Shown one piece after another: positions 52,363-61,762 of a stretch of DNA of 64,000 nucleotides. Under the pieces are notes generated by a model that saw only the letters and a list, made by a program, of their open reading frames with translations, was not told the origin of the DNA and made no database searches. The translations under genes were made by a program, and so were the position numbers. The DNA lies in assembly GCA_003241875.1 (NCBI GenBank), contig QBLU01000007.1, positions 378 to 64,377 on the forward strand. The letters run 5' to 3'. Origin of the DNA: Alphaproteobacteria bacterium. GTDB lineage: Bacteria > Pseudomonadota > Alphaproteobacteria > Sphingomonadales > Sphingomonadaceae. Each line of letters opens with the position of its first letter. Position 1 is the stretch's first letter.

Positions 52363-53166
52363 ATGGCCCGTCTGGCTGGCAAGGTTGCGATCGTCACCGG
52401 GGCGGCCAAGGGACTGGGCGCCGCCGACGCCAGGCTGTTCGCGGCCGAAGGTGCAAACGTCATCGTCACCGACGTCGACATCACCGCCGGCGAGGCGCTG
52501 GCGGCCGAAATCGGCGGCCAATTCCGTCGGCTCGATGTCCGTCACGAGGCCGAATGGCAGGCGCTGGTCGCGGCCGTGATGGCGGAGCACGGCCGGCTCG
52601 ATATCCTCGTCAACAATGCCGGCGTGGTAGAGGTCGGATCCCCCGAATCCATCACCGAAGACAGCTACCGGTTCGTCATGGCGGTCAGCCTCGACGGCAC
52701 CGTTTGGGGGTGCAAGCATGCCATTCCGGCGATGCGCGCCGGCGGCGGCGGCTCGATCATCAACATGGCGTCGATCGCCTCCATCCAGGGGGAGCCCTAT
52801 GTCGCCGCCTATTGTGCGGCCAAGGGCGGCATCGAGGCCTATACCCGCGCCGTCGCCGTGCATTGCGCCCAGGGCCGCATGAACATCCGCTGCAATTCGG
52901 TGCACCCGTCCGGCATCGACACGCCGATGGTGCGATCGATGCCCGACAAGGTTGCCGAGGCGGCACTGCCGACGCTGGGTGACCAGGGGCAGGGCGCCGG
53001 GCTCAACCGGCTCGGCGAGCCCAACGATATCGCCCATATGGTTGTCTATCTGGCGTCGGATGAATCACGGTTCGTCAGCGGCCAGGCCTTTGTCATCGAC
53101 AATACGGCCTCGATTACCGAAGGCATCGTGCCCGGCGGTCGCGGCAATTCGGCGAGTGGCGACTGA
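52363..53166 (+). CDS. Short-chain dehydrogenase/reductase
   Basis: This 267-aa classical SDR has TGAAKGLGAADA (12-23), NNAG (84-87), the catalytic Ser in NMASIAS, and Y150/K154 in YCAAK. The TDVDI stretch after beta-2 suggests NAD preference. It resembles cyclopentanol and hydroxysteroid dehydrogenases. It begins 20 nt after the TonB receptor and ends 2 nt before the SnoaL-like gene, so it is co-transcribed with both. It probably oxidises a cyclic alcohol. Confidence 0.87.
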   Translation: MARLAGKVAIVTGAAKGLGAADARLFAAEGANVIVTDVDITAGEALAAEIGGQFRRLDVRHEAEWQALVAAVMAEHGRLDILVNNAGVVEVGSPESITEDSYRFVMAVSLDGTVWGCKHAIPAMRAGGGGSIINMASIASIQGEPYVAAYCAAKGGIEAYTRAVAVHCAQGRMNIRCNSVHPSGIDTPMVRSMPDKVAEAALPTLGDQGQGAGLNRLGEPNDIAHMVVYLASDESRFVSGQAFVIDNTASITEGIVPGGRGNSASGD

Positions 53167-53168
53167 TC

Positions 53169-53711
53169 GTGCCGGTGACCGCCGACCAGTTGCTCGCCAG
53201 GGCCGAGATCCTGGATGTGCTGGCGCTGTATTGTCATGCCATCGACCGCCGCCAGTGGCACCTGCTCGGCAGGTGTTTTCATCACGATGCCCGCTTCCGA
53301 TTTGGCGCGATCGACGGCAGCTGGCAGGATTTCGTGACCGCTGCGCGCGCCGTCATCGATCCGTTGCGCATGTCCCAGCACCGGCTCGGCCAGACGCTCT
53401 TCGCCTTTGCCGGCAACGTCGCGACGACCGAAACCTACATGACTGCCTTCCACCGGGTCGCCGCCGAGGCTCCGGCGGATGCAGTGTTCCCGGGCACGGG
53501 GGTCGACCGGGATATCGTCATCGCCGGGCGCTATGTCGATCGCTTCGAGCGCCGCCACGGAAACTGGCGGATCGTCAGTCGCATCGGCCTGACGGATTAT
53601 CGTCAGGAAACGAACGGGACCGATCTCGGCCTGTTCGACACACCTCGGGATTGGCGCGGTGACATCGGACCGGACGATCCTGCCTGCGCGGTCGTGGCCA
53701 CGTTCGAATAG
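53169..53711 (+). CDS. SnoaL-like (NTF2 fold) protein
   Basis: This 180-aa protein has the cone-shaped NTF2 pattern: ILDVLALYCHAIDRRQWHLL, FHHDARFRFGAIDG, then TETYMTAFHRV and YVDRFERRHGNWRIVSRIGL. The conserved start and the FxxDA motif are those of SnoaL_4 proteins, often small hydratases, isomerases or dehydratases in catabolic clusters. GTG 53169 is 2 nt after the SDR stop. No definite catalytic residues can be assigned. Confidence 0.8.
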   Translation: MPVTADQLLARAEILDVLALYCHAIDRRQWHLLGRCFHHDARFRFGAIDGSWQDFVTAARAVIDPLRMSQHRLGQTLFAFAGNVATTETYMTAFHRVAAEAPADAVFPGTGVDRDIVIAGRYVDRFERRHGNWRIVSRIGLTDYRQETNGTDLGLFDTPRDWRGDIGPDDPACAVVATFE

Positions 53712-54135
53712 AGGCCCGAACAAGGCCCACGATCTCGAAGCCATGCCTGCCGGCGAGTCCGGGGCCATGTCTGCGCAGCTAAACGCGGACGCCGCGCACC
53801 AACCACGCTTCCGGCCGTGACCCGGCTGCCCCCGCCGGTGCGCAGCGGCTGGTCGCTCCGGTCGCCGCCAGCGCCGCGTCGTGCTCGCGTACCTTGCCGT
53901 GCGCGAGAAATTGACCTTTTGACGTGGCTCAGGCTCGTGCGTCCAGTCGATGATACGGCCCGGCTTGAACTTGTAGATCGGCTGCGGCAGGACATGGCGC
54001 TGCTCGGATTGTTGAGGGCCGCCCGGCAGCGGCGCCGCAGCAACGGTCCTTCCAGCCAATCGAGCATGAAACAGCGTTCGTTCGACACGGCCGAACTCGT
54101 CAGCGTGCGCCTTCGCCCGCTGACGGTCGGCAAGT
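53712..54135. other. 424-bp gap between convergent genes
   Basis: No gene could be supported. A minus-strand frame around 53910-53990 reads QPIYKFKPGRIIDWTHEP, which looks protein-like, but no start signal or family match was seen. No strong terminator hairpin was found. Confidence 0.4.
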
Positions 54136-55521
54136 TCAGGCGGCGACGGCCTCGGAGCGACGGCGTCGCATCGTGGCGCCGACAAGGCCGAAACCGGCGA
54201 TCAGCATGGCCCAGTTCTCCGGTTCGGGAACCGCCGTCAGCTGGAAAAAATGCGTGCCGACATAGCGGCCTATGTTCTGCCCGGCCGTGACGGCGTCACC
54301 ATCGTCGAACTCGAAATGGATGCCGCCGTAGATGCGGCTGATGCCAGCCTCGGCGGCAGCGGCGCTGAAGCTGCCGAAGCAGCGATCGCCGAGGATCCCG
54401 GAGAGCGGATCGGCAGCAAAGCAGAAGTCGGCGAAGCTGTCCGAGCCGAAATAGCTTTCCAGCGCGCCGGCGGCGGAGCCGCTGAACGTGCTGTGTCCCG
54501 AGGAATAGGTCGGGAAATTGGGCGTCGTCAGATACGGCACCCAGCCCGGTTCGCCGGCAACGCCGCAAACCAGTTCGGTGCAATTGTTGATGGCGGTGAC
54601 CGGCCGCCAGAAATTGCTCGTGTATTTGTTGTCCCAGGCCGAGATACCGGCATCGGCAACCGAAGCGCCGACGAGCGCCGTCAATCGGGCCGCTTCCATC
54701 GTCCCCAGATCGAGATCGAGCATCAGCCCGGTCGAAATCTCGAGCCAATGCCCGGGCGGCGTGACCGTACCGCCGCCATCGGCCCAGAAGGTCGCGATGG
54801 CCTGCTGTTCGGCCGTGCCGCAGGTGGCGCAGCCAAGGGTGCGGACCTGTTCATAGTCGGTGATGAACGCGGCTGAACCAAGCGCCGGTGGGCCCGACAG
54901 ACGGAACTGGTCACCGCTGGTCATGGCAAATGGCGTGACGCTGCCCCAGCCTGGAAAGGCGGGTTGCCCGCCGCCGTTCGTGCTCTGGAAATCACCGGGG
55001 TCGGTGCCGAACACATAAGGCGATTGCGCCGTTGCGCTGCCATCGACCAACCGGCCGTTGAACGACGACGTGGCAATTGTCGAACCCAGCGCGATCGAGC
55101 CCGCCCGCCGCGCGGCGGACAGTCCCAGGCTGTTGATCTTCATGTTCATTTCGGCGGTAAGCGCCGCGCTTTGGCCCGGAAAGAGATTGGCCAGCATGGT
55201 GTATCCGGCGGCATAGGCAGCGGCATCTGCCGACACGCCGGTGACCTTGCTGCCGGCATATTGGTAGCTGTCGTAGCGCAGACCGGTTGCAGCGTTCACC
55301 GAATCGAACATGGCCGTGCCGACCATGGCGATCGCTCGTGCGGCGCGCGGCGGCGGCGTGCCGTTGCTGCGGATCGCGGCCAGCAGCGACGCATTGACAT
55401 CAGTCACCGATGACGCGTGCCCGGCGGTTGCGCTGGACAATGCTGTGGCAATCACGATTGCCGCGATGCTGCCACGATGGCGCAGGCGCGCTCGCTTGGA
55501 ACGCGTGAAGTCGATCGACAT
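54136..55521 (-). CDS. PEP-CTERM-sorted vanadium haloperoxidase/PAP2-like protein
   Basis: This 461-aa exported protein has a signal peptide (SIAAIVIATALSSATAGHA) and the VHPO/PAP2 phosphate-vanadate pocket: KYTSNFWRPVTAI, TYSSGHSTFSGSAAGAL and SRIYGGIHFEFD. It ends in a PEP-CTERM signal (VPEPENWAMLIAGFGLVGAT then MRRRR), so it should be processed by an exosortase at the cell surface. Four cysteines (CATCG; NNCTELVC) may form disulfides. ATG 55521 follows GGGG by 9 nt. The activity, acid phosphatase or haloperoxidase, is undetermined. Confidence 0.82.
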   Translation of the reverse strand: MSIDFTRSKRARLRHRGSIAAIVIATALSSATAGHASSVTDVNASLLAAIRSNGTPPPRAARAIAMVGTAMFDSVNAATGLRYDSYQYAGSKVTGVSADAAAYAAGYTMLANLFPGQSAALTAEMNMKINSLGLSAARRAGSIALGSTIATSSFNGRLVDGSATAQSPYVFGTDPGDFQSTNGGGQPAFPGWGSVTPFAMTSGDQFRLSGPPALGSAAFITDYEQVRTLGCATCGTAEQQAIATFWADGGGTVTPPGHWLEISTGLMLDLDLGTMEAARLTALVGASVADAGISAWDNKYTSNFWRPVTAINNCTELVCGVAGEPGWVPYLTTPNFPTYSSGHSTFSGSAAGALESYFGSDSFADFCFAADPLSGILGDRCFGSFSAAAAEAGISRIYGGIHFEFDDGDAVTAGQNIGRYVGTHFFQLTAVPEPENWAMLIAGFGLVGATMRRRRSEAVAA

Positions 55522-55576
55522 GTAAGTATTCCCCAAAATCGAAAAATCAGAATTTGGGCGGGCAGCCTTGCGCCCC

Positions 55577-55610
55577 AACGACCTGACCACCGCAATGATC
55601 TACGGTCGTT
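55577..55610. repeat. Short inverted repeat AACGACC...GGTCGTT
   Basis: Seven-bp arms (55577-55583 and 55604-55610) are separated by 20 nt in the leader region upstream of the PEP-CTERM gene. It could be an operator or leader hairpin. The remaining DNA to 55803 shows nothing else clear. Confidence 0.3.
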
Positions 55611-55803
55611 AGTGAAGCGCAACAAGCTTAAACTATCATAAGATAACCGATATTTGAGCTGGTGCGGACGTACATCCGTGCGCCCAAGGGTTGACCGGTC
55701 CATGGCCCGGCAACCTTGCGCCCTCGGGGTCCAGAAATACTTGCTTTTTGTCTGAGAAGATCAAGGCGTCGTCCGAACTGCCAACGTTGGTCGGGTTGCG
55801 GCT

Positions 55804-57138
55804 TCAGCGGGTGGCAAGGACCAACCAGCCAAAGAGTGGGCCGGGGTAGAGGCCGAAGACAAGGAGCGCCGCTGTGCAAACGGCCATTACCGCGCGGGCG
55901 GGTGGTGGGGAGTGCAGGACAACGCAGCCATCGCGGGCAAACAGCACGATGAAATAGCGGAAATAGACGAAAAGGCCGAGCCCCGAGGCAATGACAACGG
56001 CGGCCAGCAATGGCCAAGCCTCTGCCCCAACAAGTGTCCCGACGAGGAAAATCTTGGCGAGGAACCCGGCTGCCACCGGCAGTCCGGCAAGCGATGCCAG
56101 CGCTAGCGCCAACGTCGCACCGGCCAGCGGCGAGCGCCAGGCGAGACCCCGCAGCGAGGTGATGGTCGCCGCCTCCCCGAGGCTGGCGGCGACGAGCAGC
56201 GCGGCGATCAGCGCCGGCAGATAGGCGGCGATGTAGAAGAGCAGTGCGGCAGGTGCAGCGCCGATCCCGCAAGACAGCATGGCGGCGATATAGCCCGAAT
56301 GTGCCACCGAGGAATAGCCGATGACGCGGACGAGCGACGGCTGGCGCAGCGCCGCGAGGTTGCCGAGCAGCACCGAGGCGATGGCGAGCAGCGCCAGGCC
56401 CTGATGCCACAACGGCTGCGCCGGGACGATGGCATCGAGGCGCAGGATGGCGATAACGACGGCCGCCTTGGCCGCCGAGCCGGCGAGCGCCGCGGTCGCC
56501 GGCGGCGCGCCTTCGTAAAGGTCGGGCGCCCAGAGGTGGAAGGGGACGAGCGACAGCTTGAAGGCGAGGCCGGCGAGGAGCAACGCGGTGGCGAGCGCCG
56601 CCATGCTGCCGCTGCCGTGGAAAGCAGCGAGATCGAGCCGGCCGGTGCCTGCATAAGCAAGGCCAGCGCCCATCAGCAGCGCCGCCGAGCCGGCGGCACC
56701 CGGCAGGAGATATTTGTAGCCGGCTTCGAGCGATTTGGGCGTGAGCGGCAGGACGACAAGGCCGACAAGCGCCAGCGAGGCGATTTCAAGGCCGAGAAGC
56801 AGGCTGGTGACATGCACCGCGCCGGCCAGTGCTGCCGCACCCAGCGCAACGATGGCGATCAGCGCCGGGCCTTCGCGGCGGGCGGTGCCGAAGCCCAGAA
56901 CCGCCAGCGCCGACAGGCAGGCAACAAGTGTCCCGAAGCGGGCGAGGCCATCATCGGCGAGTAGCGGCGGTATCGGCGCGGGCGGGGCCGGGAGGCGAAC
57001 CAGCACGACGAGTGCCGCCGCCACCAGCCCGGCCGCGGCGGCGAGGCGCGGCGCCGCGGCGGGTCCTCGTGGCGCCAATAGCATCGCGACAACGGCGGCG
57101 AGGCCGATGAGGCCGAGCGGCAGGACCGCAAGGGTCAC
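55804..57138 (-). CDS. nuoN: NADH-quinone oxidoreductase subunit N
   Basis: This 444-aa antiporter-like membrane subunit of complex I helps pump protons. The key region FKLSLVPFHLWAPDLYEGAP and the broken-helix lysines are present, and about 13-14 helices are expected. GTG 57138 overlaps the nuoM stop (GTGA). It is the last gene of the nuo operon, shorter than E. coli NuoN (485). Confidence 0.93.
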   Translation of the reverse strand: MTLAVLPLGLIGLAAVVAMLLAPRGPAAAPRLAAAAGLVAAALVVLVRLPAPPAPIPPLLADDGLARFGTLVACLSALAVLGFGTARREGPALIAIVALGAAALAGAVHVTSLLLGLEIASLALVGLVVLPLTPKSLEAGYKYLLPGAAGSAALLMGAGLAYAGTGRLDLAAFHGSGSMAALATALLLAGLAFKLSLVPFHLWAPDLYEGAPPATAALAGSAAKAAVVIAILRLDAIVPAQPLWHQGLALLAIASVLLGNLAALRQPSLVRVIGYSSVAHSGYIAAMLSCGIGAAPAALLFYIAAYLPALIAALLVAASLGEAATITSLRGLAWRSPLAGATLALALASLAGLPVAAGFLAKIFLVGTLVGAEAWPLLAAVVIASGLGLFVYFRYFIVLFARDGCVVLHSPPPARAVMAVCTAALLVFGLYPGPLFGWLVLATR

Positions 57139-58592
57139 CGCCGCACGGCTTCCAGCGAGGCGAGCACCGCATCGACTGCCGGGGTGAACGGCGTCATCAG
57201 CAGTTGCGGCAACAGACCGAACAGCAGTGTTGCCGAGCCGAGGACGACGGCGATTGAGAGCTCGCGGCTGCCGAGATCTTGCGTGACGGGTTTCGGGCCG
57301 GGTTCGCCGAAAACGACCTCTTTCAACAACCGTGTTGCATAGACCACCGAAACGACCAGCGCTGTCAGCACGATGGCGGCATAGATCCAGTTGACCTGGA
57401 ACATGCCGGTGATGACCAGCGCCTCGCCGAGGAAATTGGCTGTGCCAGGCATTGCCAGCACCGCCGAAAAGCCCAGCGCAAACACCGCTGCAAAGCGCGG
57501 CGCGGTGCGTTGAAGCCCGCCAAGATCGCGCAGGTCCCGCGTGCCGACGCGGTCGTAAACAGCGCCGATCAGGAAGAAGAGCAACGACGCCGAAAAGGCA
57601 TGGCCGACCATTTCGACGGCCGCTCCCATCAGCGCGAAATGCACGCCTCCCGACACGCCCATGAGGACGATGCTCATGTGCGCAACGGAGGTATAGGCGA
57701 CCAGCCGCTTTGCATCGGTTTGCCCGCAGGCCATGACGGCGCCGTAGAGCGCGCCGACGCTACCGAGGACGAGACCGACGGGCGCGAGCGCCAGATAGCC
57801 TTCGGGAAACAGCATCGCCGGGAAGCGGAACAGGCCATAGGCGCCGGTTTTGAGCAGCAGCCCGGCGAGCAGGATGGAGCCGGCCGTCGGCGCATCGGTA
57901 TGGGCGTCGGGCAGCCAGGCATGGAACGGCGGCACGGAGAGCTTGACGACGAAAGCCAGTGCAAAGCCGGCCAGCAGCCAGGTCTGGACGCCGGCGGGGC
58001 GGGCGAGCTTGGCCAGCTCAAAGGCATCGAAGGTGACGATGGGAGCGCTGGCGCCGAGCCAGAAGACCGCACCCAGCAGGCCTAGCCCGGCGACGGCGTT
58101 GAAGATGAGGAATTTCATCGCCGACGCCTCGCGCGCGCCATGGCCCCAGAGTGCGATGAGCAGGAAGCTGGGGACGACCATCAGCTCCCAGAAGAAGGCG
58201 AGGACGAGCAGGTCGAACGACATGAAGACGCCGTTCGACGCCGCCACCGTCCACAGCAATGCGGCATGGAAAAGCCCGGAATTTTCGTTCGTCTGCCACG
58301 AGGTGAAGACGGCGACCATGCCGAGGCCCAGCGACAGCGCCAACATCGCCGCCGACAGGCCATCGACCGCAAACAGCAACTGCACGCCCAAGGACGGTGC
58401 CCAAGGGGTGCGCGAAAAAGCCAGCCAGCGCGGATCGGGGCTGCCGCCGAGGCAGGCGGCGACCAGCACGACAAGGCCGATTCCAAGCACGCCGACCGAC
58501 AGCCAGCGTTCGGCATTGTTGCCGAGGCGCGCCGCGAACAGCGCCGCAACGCCGCCGAGCAGCGGCAACAGGATGAGGGCGATGAGGCTCAT
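57135..58592 (-). CDS. nuoM: NADH-quinone oxidoreductase subunit M
   Basis: This 485-aa antiporter-like subunit of complex I has the conserved Glu in FFWELMVVPSFLLI and Lys in FVVKLSVPPFHAWLPDAHTD, then KRLVAYTSVAHMS. ATG 58592 overlaps the nuoL stop by 4 nt. An apparent much longer frame upstream is a shadow of nuoL. Confidence 0.95.
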   Translation of the reverse strand: MSLIALILLPLLGGVAALFAARLGNNAERWLSVGVLGIGLVVLVAACLGGSPDPRWLAFSRTPWAPSLGVQLLFAVDGLSAAMLALSLGLGMVAVFTSWQTNENSGLFHAALLWTVAASNGVFMSFDLLVLAFFWELMVVPSFLLIALWGHGAREASAMKFLIFNAVAGLGLLGAVFWLGASAPIVTFDAFELAKLARPAGVQTWLLAGFALAFVVKLSVPPFHAWLPDAHTDAPTAGSILLAGLLLKTGAYGLFRFPAMLFPEGYLALAPVGLVLGSVGALYGAVMACGQTDAKRLVAYTSVAHMSIVLMGVSGGVHFALMGAAVEMVGHAFSASLLFFLIGAVYDRVGTRDLRDLGGLQRTAPRFAAVFALGFSAVLAMPGTANFLGEALVITGMFQVNWIYAAIVLTALVVSVVYATRLLKEVVFGEPGPKPVTQDLGSRELSIAVVLGSATLLFGLLPQLLMTPFTPAVDAVLASLEAVRR

Positions 58593-60508
58593 GCCGTCAT
58601 CCAGCCGAGCAGCAAAAGCCCGGCGGTGCCGCCTGCCAGCGCCATCACCGCATCGCGGGCGCGGCCGCTCTGGCTGCGGCGAGCGACCGCCCACAAGGGA
58701 GTCGCGGTTCCGGCCAGCGCCATCCAGCCGCTGTCGAAACCATCGCTGCGAAAGCGGTCGATCAGTTGCCGCTTCAGCCACAGCATCATCGTGACGGGCG
58801 CGGCGCCGAACGGATCGGGCGTGGTGCCATGGACGCCGCTGAGCCGGTCCACCAGCCGCTGGAACGGCTGCACGAACCAGGCTTGGTAAAGCACATCGAT
58901 CTGCAGGCCCTGGCGCAGCAGCCGCCGCGCCGCCAGCCAGTCGGCCAGTTGCGGCGAGCGTGAAAGCTGCCACGAAATGGCAAGACCGGTCAGCGGGGCC
59001 AGCGCCGCCACCACGACCGAATAGGCCGGCATTTCGGGGTGGACGCCGCCGAGCAGCCGGATAACCGGCCCGACGAGCAGCCCGCCGGTCAGCGAGCCGA
59101 AGCCGAGCAGCACCAGCGGGATGCGCGTGGCAAGGCCGGGAGTGTGCGGGTGGGCATCGACGGGCCCCGGCTTCAGCGCGATCAGCACCGGGCGAAAGGC
59201 ATAAATGGCCGTCATCACCGCTGTCAGCAACGCCAGCACCCAGAGCGCCCGTCCGGCGCCGCCGGAGCCGAGAACGGCATCGAGCACTTCCTCCTTCGAC
59301 CACCAGCCGGCGGTGACGAGCGGCAGGCCGGACAGCGAGGCAGCGCCGATGGTGAAGGCGGCGAAAGCCAGTGGCCGGCGACTTGCAGCGCCCTTCATTG
59401 CAGCGATGGACGTATCGTCGCCGGCGCTGTGGGCGATGTCACCGGCGGCCAGAAACAGCAGCGATTTGAACAGCGCATGGGTGACGAAATGGGCCATCGC
59501 CGCCGCCGGGGCGCCGACGCCGAGCGCCAGCAGCATGAAGCCGATCTGGCTGATCGAGGAAAAGGCGAGCAGGCGTTTGACATCCGATTGGAAGATGGCG
59601 GTCATCGATCCGAACGCCGCCGTCAGCGCGCCGCCGACCGCCATGACCAGCATGACATCGGGCGAGGCCGCGAGCAGCGGCGCAAAGCGCGCCATGAGGT
59701 AAGCGCCGGCCGCGACCATTGTCGCCGAATGGAGCAAGGCCGATACGGGCGTCGGTCCGGCCATGGCGGATGGCAGCCAGGTGTGAAACGGCAGCTGCGC
59801 CGATTTGCCGAGCGCGCCGCCTAGAAGCAGCAGCGCGATCACGGTGCGTTGCCCCTCTGGCAGGGCGAGGCCGGCGGCGATGAGCGCATCGATGCGCACC
59901 GAGCCGGCCGCGATGAACAACAAAAGAAGCCCGCCGAGCAGCAGTGCATCGGCGATGCGCGACATGATGAAGGCCTTGCGCCCCGCCGCCACCGCCGGGT
60001 CCGAAAAGACATTATAGGCGATGAGGAAAAAGCTGCAGAGGCCCATCATCTCCCAGCCGAGGAAATAGACGATGGAGTCGCCGGCCAGCACCATCGCCAG
60101 CATGGCGGCAAGGAACAGGTTCATCAGCGCGAAGAAGCGGCGGAGATCAGCGGTCTTGGCGCCGGCCATGTAATCGATGGAATAGATGAGCACACAGGCG
60201 CCGATGAGCGTCACGGTCATGCCGGTGATCATGCTTAACGGGTCAAGCAGCAGCGCCAAGTCGACGATGGCGGTGCCGACCTGCAGCGTGAAGATCGGCG
60301 CGACCCCCCGGCATTGGCCCGTCAGGCACAGCCCCATCATGCCGGTCATCGCCAGCAACGGCGCAGTGCCGCCGGCCAGCGCGATGAGCATGACGAGGCG
60401 GCGGTGCAGGAAGACGGGTGCGAGGCCGAGCACCATGAACGCCGCCAGCGCCGGTGCGGGGACCAGCAGCAGCAGGTGATAGACGGTTAGCGCCGGGATC
60501 ATGTCCAT
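58589..60508 (-). CDS. nuoL: NADH-quinone oxidoreductase subunit L
   Basis: This 639-aa subunit of complex I has the antiporter core (GWEMMGLCSFFLIAYN, KSAQLPFHTWLPSAMAGPTP, KRLLAFSSISQIGFM) and a C-terminal extension for the long lateral helix (VLYQAWFVQPFQRLVDRLSG). ATG 60508 shares one base with the nuoK stop; ATG 60502 is an alternative. It pumps protons with NuoM and NuoN. Confidence 0.95.
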   Translation of the reverse strand: MDMIPALTVYHLLLLVPAPALAAFMVLGLAPVFLHRRLVMLIALAGGTAPLLAMTGMMGLCLTGQCRGVAPIFTLQVGTAIVDLALLLDPLSMITGMTVTLIGACVLIYSIDYMAGAKTADLRRFFALMNLFLAAMLAMVLAGDSIVYFLGWEMMGLCSFFLIAYNVFSDPAVAAGRKAFIMSRIADALLLGGLLLLFIAAGSVRIDALIAAGLALPEGQRTVIALLLLGGALGKSAQLPFHTWLPSAMAGPTPVSALLHSATMVAAGAYLMARFAPLLAASPDVMLVMAVGGALTAAFGSMTAIFQSDVKRLLAFSSISQIGFMLLALGVGAPAAAMAHFVTHALFKSLLFLAAGDIAHSAGDDTSIAAMKGAASRRPLAFAAFTIGAASLSGLPLVTAGWWSKEEVLDAVLGSGGAGRALWVLALLTAVMTAIYAFRPVLIALKPGPVDAHPHTPGLATRIPLVLLGFGSLTGGLLVGPVIRLLGGVHPEMPAYSVVVAALAPLTGLAISWQLSRSPQLADWLAARRLLRQGLQIDVLYQAWFVQPFQRLVDRLSGVHGTTPDPFGAAPVTMMLWLKRQLIDRFRSDGFDSGWMALAGTATPLWAVARRSQSGRARDAVMALAGGTAGLLLLGWMTA

Positions 60509-60801
60509 CAGCCTTTCAGATCGCTGATGGTGTCGACGTCGCTGACGTCTGCGATGCGCGAGAGACGCAGGTAGAGCGACAGGCCGATGCCGACTTCGGC
60601 GGCGGCAAGGACGAGGATGAGGACGAACATGCCCTGCCCCTGTGCGTCACCGCGCGCCGCGCCCGCGGCGACGAAGGCAAGTGCGGGGCCGGCCAGCATC
60701 ACCTCCATCGACAGCAGCTGGAACAGCAGGCTGCGTCGGGCCATCATGCCGAAGAGGCCGATGCCGAACAGCGCCGCCGCCAGCCAAAACAGCGCTGTCA
60801 T
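60508..60801 (-). CDS. nuoK: NADH-quinone oxidoreductase subunit K
   Basis: This 97-aa subunit has three helices with the two conserved membrane glutamates, in LLSMEVMLAGPALAF and VLAAAEVGIGLSLYL. Length fits the family (about 100). ATG 60801 overlaps the nuoJ stop. Confidence 0.95.
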   Translation of the reverse strand: MTALFWLAAALFGIGLFGMMARRSLLFQLLSMEVMLAGPALAFVAAGAARGDAQGQGMFVLILVLAAAEVGIGLSLYLRLSRIADVSDVDTISDLKG

Positions 60802-61283
60802 GGCTTCTCCTCCCACCGCGCCAGGTGTCGGGCGGTCAGCAGCGCGGCGAGCAGCAGGAAGGAAGCGAGTTCGACGGCGATCGCCCAGGGGCCGAAAAGC
60901 AGTGCGCCGATGGCCTTGACCGGCACCGGGTCGGCATTGCCGACGGCGATGCCGACCCCGCCGAACAGCGGCAGCAGCAGCAGCGCCACTAGCAGCGCCG
61001 GCCCGCGCCAGCCGCGCCGCAGCCGGGCCTTTTCGCGCGCCAGAGCCTCGGGCGTGCTGTCGACGGTCATCACGACAAAGACGAACACCGCGACGATGGC
61101 GCCGGCGTAGATGAGGATCTGCAACGCCCCGGCGAAGCCCGCGCCCAAGGCAAAGAACACCGCCGCCAGCGCCAGCAGCATGGCGACGAGATACATCAGT
61201 GCATGGACGATGCTGTCGCGCGTCACGACCATCAGCGCGGCGAGCAGCGCGATGGCGCCGGGCCAAAGGGCGGCGCTGGTCAT
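60798..61283 (-). CDS. nuoJ: NADH-quinone oxidoreductase subunit J
   Basis: This 161-aa membrane subunit has [20 protein letters not shown] and [20 protein letters not shown] with the pi-bulge region, then [10 protein letters not shown]. It is slightly shorter than usual (170-200). It overlaps nuoI and nuoK by 4 nt each. Confidence 0.93.
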   Translation of the reverse strand: MTSAALWPGAIALLAALMVVTRDSIVHALMYLVAMLLALAAVFFALGAGFAGALQILIYAGAIVAVFVFVVMTVDSTPEALAREKARLRRGWRGPALLVALLLLPLFGGVGIAVGNADPVPVKAIGALLFGPWAIAVELASFLLLAALLTARHLARWEEKP

Positions 61284-61762
61284 GGCGCGAGATCCTTGGG
61301 GTCGGTGTTGGGCGGGGCGGTCTTTCCGGCGACGTCCCAGTAACGATAGCCGGGATATTTGCCCTTGCCGGCGATCAGCAGGTCGGGCTTGTCATAGACG
61401 AGTGAGGAGCGCGCGTAGTCGGCGAGTTCGAAATCGGGCGTCAGCTGGATCGCCGCGGTCGGACAAGCTTCCTCGCACAGGCCGCAGAAGATGCAGCGGG
61501 CGAAGTTGATGCGGAACGTCTCGGGATACCAGCGGCCTTCGACCGTCTCGGCCTTGACCACTTCGATGCAATCGACCGGGCAGACGACGGCGCAGAGGTT
61601 GCAAGCGACACAGCGTTCCTGGCCATCGGGATCACGCGACAGGATGATGCGGCCGCGATAGCGCGGCGCAAGGGCCGGCTTCACCTCGGGATAGCCCTGC
61701 GTCTGCGTTGGCGCGAAGAGTTTCAAGCCGACCGCCCACAGCGATTTCAAGGTGCCGATCAT
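61280..61762 (-). CDS. nuoI: NADH-quinone oxidoreductase subunit I
   Basis: This 160-aa TYKY-type subunit carries two [4Fe-4S] clusters bound by [12 protein letters not shown] and [12 protein letters not shown]. It passes electrons to NuoB at the quinone site. The conserved [17 protein letters not shown] precedes the first cluster. It overlaps its neighbours by 4 nt. Confidence 0.97.
   Translation of the reverse strand: MIGTLKSLWAVGLKLFAPTQTQGYPEVKPALAPRYRGRIILSRDPDGQERCVACNLCAVVCPVDCIEVVKAETVEGRWYPETFRINFARCIFCGLCEEACPTAAIQLTPDFELADYARSSLVYDKPDLLIAGKGKYPGYRYWDVAGKTAPPNTDPKDLAP

Noticed and set aside
53046-54185. 380-codon minus-strand frame across the SnoaL-like gene and the gap
   Set aside because: Mostly a shadow of the SnoaL-like gene; the short protein-like stretch near 53910-53990 has no start or family match.
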